Of a stretch of 64,000 nucleotides of DNA, positions 61,301 through 64,000 are shown piece by piece. This stretch comes from Clavelina lepadiformis. Lineage: Eukaryota; Chordata; Ascidiacea; Aplousobranchia; Clavelinidae. The notes below the pieces were generated by a model. It was given only the letters and a program-made list of their open reading frames with translations, did no database searches and was not told the origin of the DNA. A program made the position numbers and the translations under genes. The DNA lies in the NCBI RefSeq assembly GCF_947623445.1, contig NC_135240.1, forward strand, positions 22,754,001 through 22,818,000, read 5' to 3'. Position 1 is the stretch's first letter. Each line of letters starts with the position of its first letter.

Positions 61301-64000
61301 GCCCAGCGAAAGGAAAGACGGAAATTACAAAAGAAAAACGCAAAATAATTTTTGTGTCTCGTCGGTTCAACATTTCTCCTACTCTGTATTCAGCATAAAA
61401 AAATAGATGAACAAAAATGTGAAATTTTGTCTACTATAATCAAGACCAGTGATTCCCAACCGCGGCTCTCAGAGCCGCATGCGGCTCCAAGGTAGCTTTC
61501 TTGCGTCTCTCATTGACACACAAAAAAATCTATTTATATTAATTAGGGCAATTATTTTTTGACTTTTCAAAAATGTCAAAAATTGTTCAAAATTTATAGT
61601 GTTAGTTCAAAATTGTTTACATATTTTTCATTTTAAATCTTACAGTTACACATTGTGGCCTACTTTATACTGTTGTGAATGGCCCATCGTCTACTTATGG
61701 TGATTCATAAACCGCTTCCTGAATCCTAAACCACAATTGCGCCTCGCTTTGACAAAGTTGTTAAAGCTCAAAGCCAATGCCAAGTTGGACATTAAATTGA
61801 TCTGTGTTATTTTTCTTGTTAGTGTTGCTATTCGTTGGTACATGATTTCATGCTTTAAAATTTTCGTTATAATTACTTGAGTGTTTTCATGCGGCTCCAT
61901 ACGTAATCTGAAGTTTGAAATTCGGCCCCGACACCAAAAAAGGTTGGGAACCACTGATCAAGACTGTACGACTCCATATGACGCACGGAGCTATAAATGG
62001 AAATGGGCTGCCCTTGAATTTAAAGTGCGCTGGCCTTAGCATTGAAATGGGCTGGGCTCAAAATATAAATGAGCTGGGCTCAAGCCCATTTCTCAGTCAC
62101 AAATCTCTCTCCATAATTGGCGCATATCCCCCTATAATGAACTCAATTTGTGGAGACTATAGGCGTTTCCACGTCTTTTTGTTCATTTTTCTTTCCTTTG
62201 CGACATCTCATCACTGTCATCGGTTATATTGCTAAAATAACCCCTGCCATACTGTGAATTTTTATAAAATTATGACCAAAGTCAAGAACACAATTGGCTT
62301 ATCTTGAAACACGACAAGTTGCTTGTCGTTCTGGTTATTCAGCAGCTTACTTACTTTCCACTTAAAGTTTACTAATGAGCTTACTTTAGACAACGCAAAT
62401 GGAGCATTGCAGTTGCTGATACAGAGTTGTTATCTGTTTGATCGAGTTGTAAAAGTAAAATAAGACTATTCATGTAGTGTAGTCTAAAACAGCTGCTGAA
62501 AGGAAATACAGTACGTACAAAACTCATTGTGAAGTGAGTACGTGTACATACTCAGTACGTTAAAGTAAGTGGCTAGTGGAAGTGAGTACGGCTACGGTCT
62601 CTACCGATTACAAGCTCCGTTGATTAAATAACTTTGAATTATGCCAAGATATATTACTTTGGTCAAGAAAGCATTAAAATTTCGTTGATGTCACTAATGC
62701 TGGAGCTGCTTACTATTGAAACGTAGGCTATAGTTATTTTCTAAATGTATTTTGGGCAAATCTCTTTCAGCAGATCGGCGTGAAAATGCCATTCAGAAAA
62801 ACGTCAACATCTTAAAACATTTTCAGTGAGTCTGCCTTTTGCTCTCCTAGACACAATTTTGTGCTAACACTATAGCATATTTAGTGAAGGGGCATTAGGC
62901 CATACCCCATCACAAACCTAACGCTTTTAAGCCATAGGCCTTTTTACGTTTGCAATCTTTCGTTCATTGTATTTCTTTGTTTGCTAGTACATATTAGTTA
63001 CAACTAACACAGAAAAACGTGTAAGATTAATAGGCAGGTTGACAGTGTTTCAACATTATATGTTATTTCATAATTAATTAATTAATTATAGCCTAATGTA
63101 ATTTACATAATCGATGTGTACGGTCTTACAAGTTGGACATGCCGTCGTCTCAAAAGTGAACCGTATAATCTAACTGCTTTAGGCTATTGTCCAAATAGAT
63201 ATGAAAATACAGTTCGTTTAAGGCCTTTTGCAGGGTATTTGAGGGGTAAATATTTGCGCTTTCTGCATTTTGGGCAAAGTAGACAAGTTCGAGAATTTTA
63301 AAACCAAATTCTAAAAGTTTTTTGGTTCCCCTCAACCCTAAATATGCCACTGCATGCTAACTATAGACATACAAAAAGGTGTTGAAGTCCATAAAGCTAA
63401 ACTTGGTACCTATTTGCACTTATATTACAATTTTTTAAAGAAAGGGCCCCCACCAATGCTGGGCCCCAGGGCACTCCACCATGTAAATGCATAGATAAAT
63501 CAAAATGTGTCTTACCTCTACATCTGTACAACGTTCGATCATCTTCGCTTACTGTGTCAACATCGTGAAAGAAAAAGCATTTGGGATGCAATGTTGTGTC
63601 GTTATGGGCATAAATAAAACCAGTATTCATGAGTTGTCCCTTGTTAAATATTTGATCATCGTCTTGCTCCACCACAAATATACGGTAACGTGCCTGTTGT
63701 CGTTGAAGAATACCGTGGATGTAATAGAGGAAAAACCTATGTTAGATGAAGGTAAACTAAACGTTCAAGTAAGGCCGGTCTCAGAAAAAAGTTACAATAC
63801 CAAAAAGAATTAACCTGTCAATCTTCATTATGGTCTGACAAAAATCTTGGACCAGTGAAATCTTAGACGTTTCTTTTAGTTATGTCAAACCGCACTTATA
63901 ACAATCTATATATTAACAATAAATAATCAAAACCACCTTAAATGTTCCTCTCTATCCCTAAAAGGAATTATAATGGCAAGAGTGTTCTCTGTGCGACAAT
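58308..64000 (-). CDS. Beta-1,4-galactosyltransferase-like gene D (partial at window end)
   Basis: Fourth copy, minus strand. Visible exons are exon 2 part (64000-63937, cut by the window edge), exon 3 (63736-63516), exon 4 (60388-60249), exon 5 (58660-58572) and exon 6 (58491-58308). The full exons have the same lengths as in A and C (221, 140, 89, 184) and no stop or shift. HDVDTV, the cysteine pair, GWGAEDDD and MIRHENDKK are kept. Exon 1 with the membrane anchor lies beyond the window. Intron 4 carries a Tc1-like element and intron 3 a hAT MITE. Small changes from A include GGTEVL for GGNEVL and HTKILV for HTRILV. Likely functional if exon 1 is intact. Confidence 0.88.
58775..60133 (-). 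mobile_element. Tc1-like DNA transposon in intron 4 of gene D
   Basis: Ends CAGAGGTGGCCAAAATTTTA and TAAACTTTTGGCCACGACTG are inverted repeats of the classic Tc1 GTGGCCAAAA type. TA duplications lie at 58,773-58,774 and 60,134-60,135. The empty site GATATACTATTTGG is present, as its complement, in genes A and C. At 1,359 bp it has full length for a Tc1-like element. Confidence 0.95.
58910..59934 (-). pseudogene. Tc1-like transposase (DD34E), frameshifted
   Basis: Starts MGKLCSLSEVQRCQIVVLHR. A paired-like HTH follows (GYTERQIGERLGSSKTAVHQ), then the linker GRPRETTPR and VSRRTVSRRL. The first catalytic D is in VLFSDES, the second in FMQDVAPCH, and the E in SPDLNPIESFWIFFKNKV. The last codons are MKAKRGYTKY. 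Together this spans about 340 codons, the usual size, but not in one frame: one shift lies near 59,650-59,700 and at least one more after about 59,373. It is inactive as it stands but well enough preserved to be a moderately recent insertion. Confidence 0.9.
61447..61956. mobile_element. hAT MITE (CAGTGATTCCCAACC ends) in intron 3 of gene D
   Basis: CAGTGATTCCCAACC faces GGTTGGGAACCACTG. The perfect 8-bp duplication ATCAAGAC lies at 61,439-61,446 and 61,957-61,964. Empty sites remain in gene A (near 34,015) and copy B (near 43,555, reading TATAATGAAGACTGTACG). GCGGCTCCA words occur near both ends. It is 510 bp; the open frame inside shows no domain. Confidence 0.92.

Noticed and set aside
28988-64000. 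An LTR retrotransposon or virus-like copy as the cause of the large repeats
   Set aside because: No gag, pol or envelope-like frame and no LTR pair. The long repeats are gene duplications, and the LINE is a non-LTR type.

Overview
The window is AT-rich animal nuclear DNA. It has intron-rich, animal-type protein genes with GT-AG introns, many short DNA-transposon relics and one LINE. The three single-copy genes resemble their vertebrate orthologues closely. The compact introns and scattered TAGGCCTA-type words would suit a tunicate such as an ascidian, but that placement is an inference from style, not proof. I saw no LTR element or virus-like copy, no operon and no CRISPR array.

Left part (1-29 kb): three housekeeping genes all lie on the minus strand. 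They are cytoplasmic glutaminyl-tRNA synthetase (5,648-11,279, 14 exons), a PRELI-domain lipid-transfer protein of the PRELID1 type (16,335-19,226, 3 exons) and OSGEP/Kae1 of the KEOPS complex (22,858-24,452, 5 exons). Each reads as a full-length protein when the exons are joined with phase-consistent splice sites. A hAT-type transposon with an 8-bp target duplication sits in intron 1 of the PRELI gene. The intergenic DNA holds small MITE-like elements, a SINE-like piece and several short repeats.

Right part (29-64 kb): a family of beta-1,4-galactosyltransferase-like genes is arranged as a repeated inverted pair. Gene A (+, 29,967-35,770) faces degraded copy B (-, 38,465-44,878). Gene C (+, 45,622-50,195) faces gene D (-, 58,308 to beyond the window end). 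A and C are complete six-exon genes of 379 codons with identical exon lengths. D is intact as far as seen. B has lost exons 2-4 and carries frameshifts. A shared segment S follows A and C at the same relative place, so the inverted A-B unit was probably duplicated as a block to give C-D.

The paralogous copies give natural empty sites that date and delimit later insertions. These are several hAT MITEs with perfect or near-perfect 8-bp duplications, a broken Tc1-like transposon at a TA, a 5'-truncated LINE with a 15-bp duplication, and a 3.9-kb element inside B. The 3.9-kb element (38,880-42,764) has CACTGTCATT inverted ends, a TA target duplication, arrays of GTGTTTA words inside both ends and an unrecognised multi-exon coding stretch. 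It is the best candidate here for something undescribed. A broken pogo-type transposase with a PHD-like cysteine-rich tail lies between C and D.
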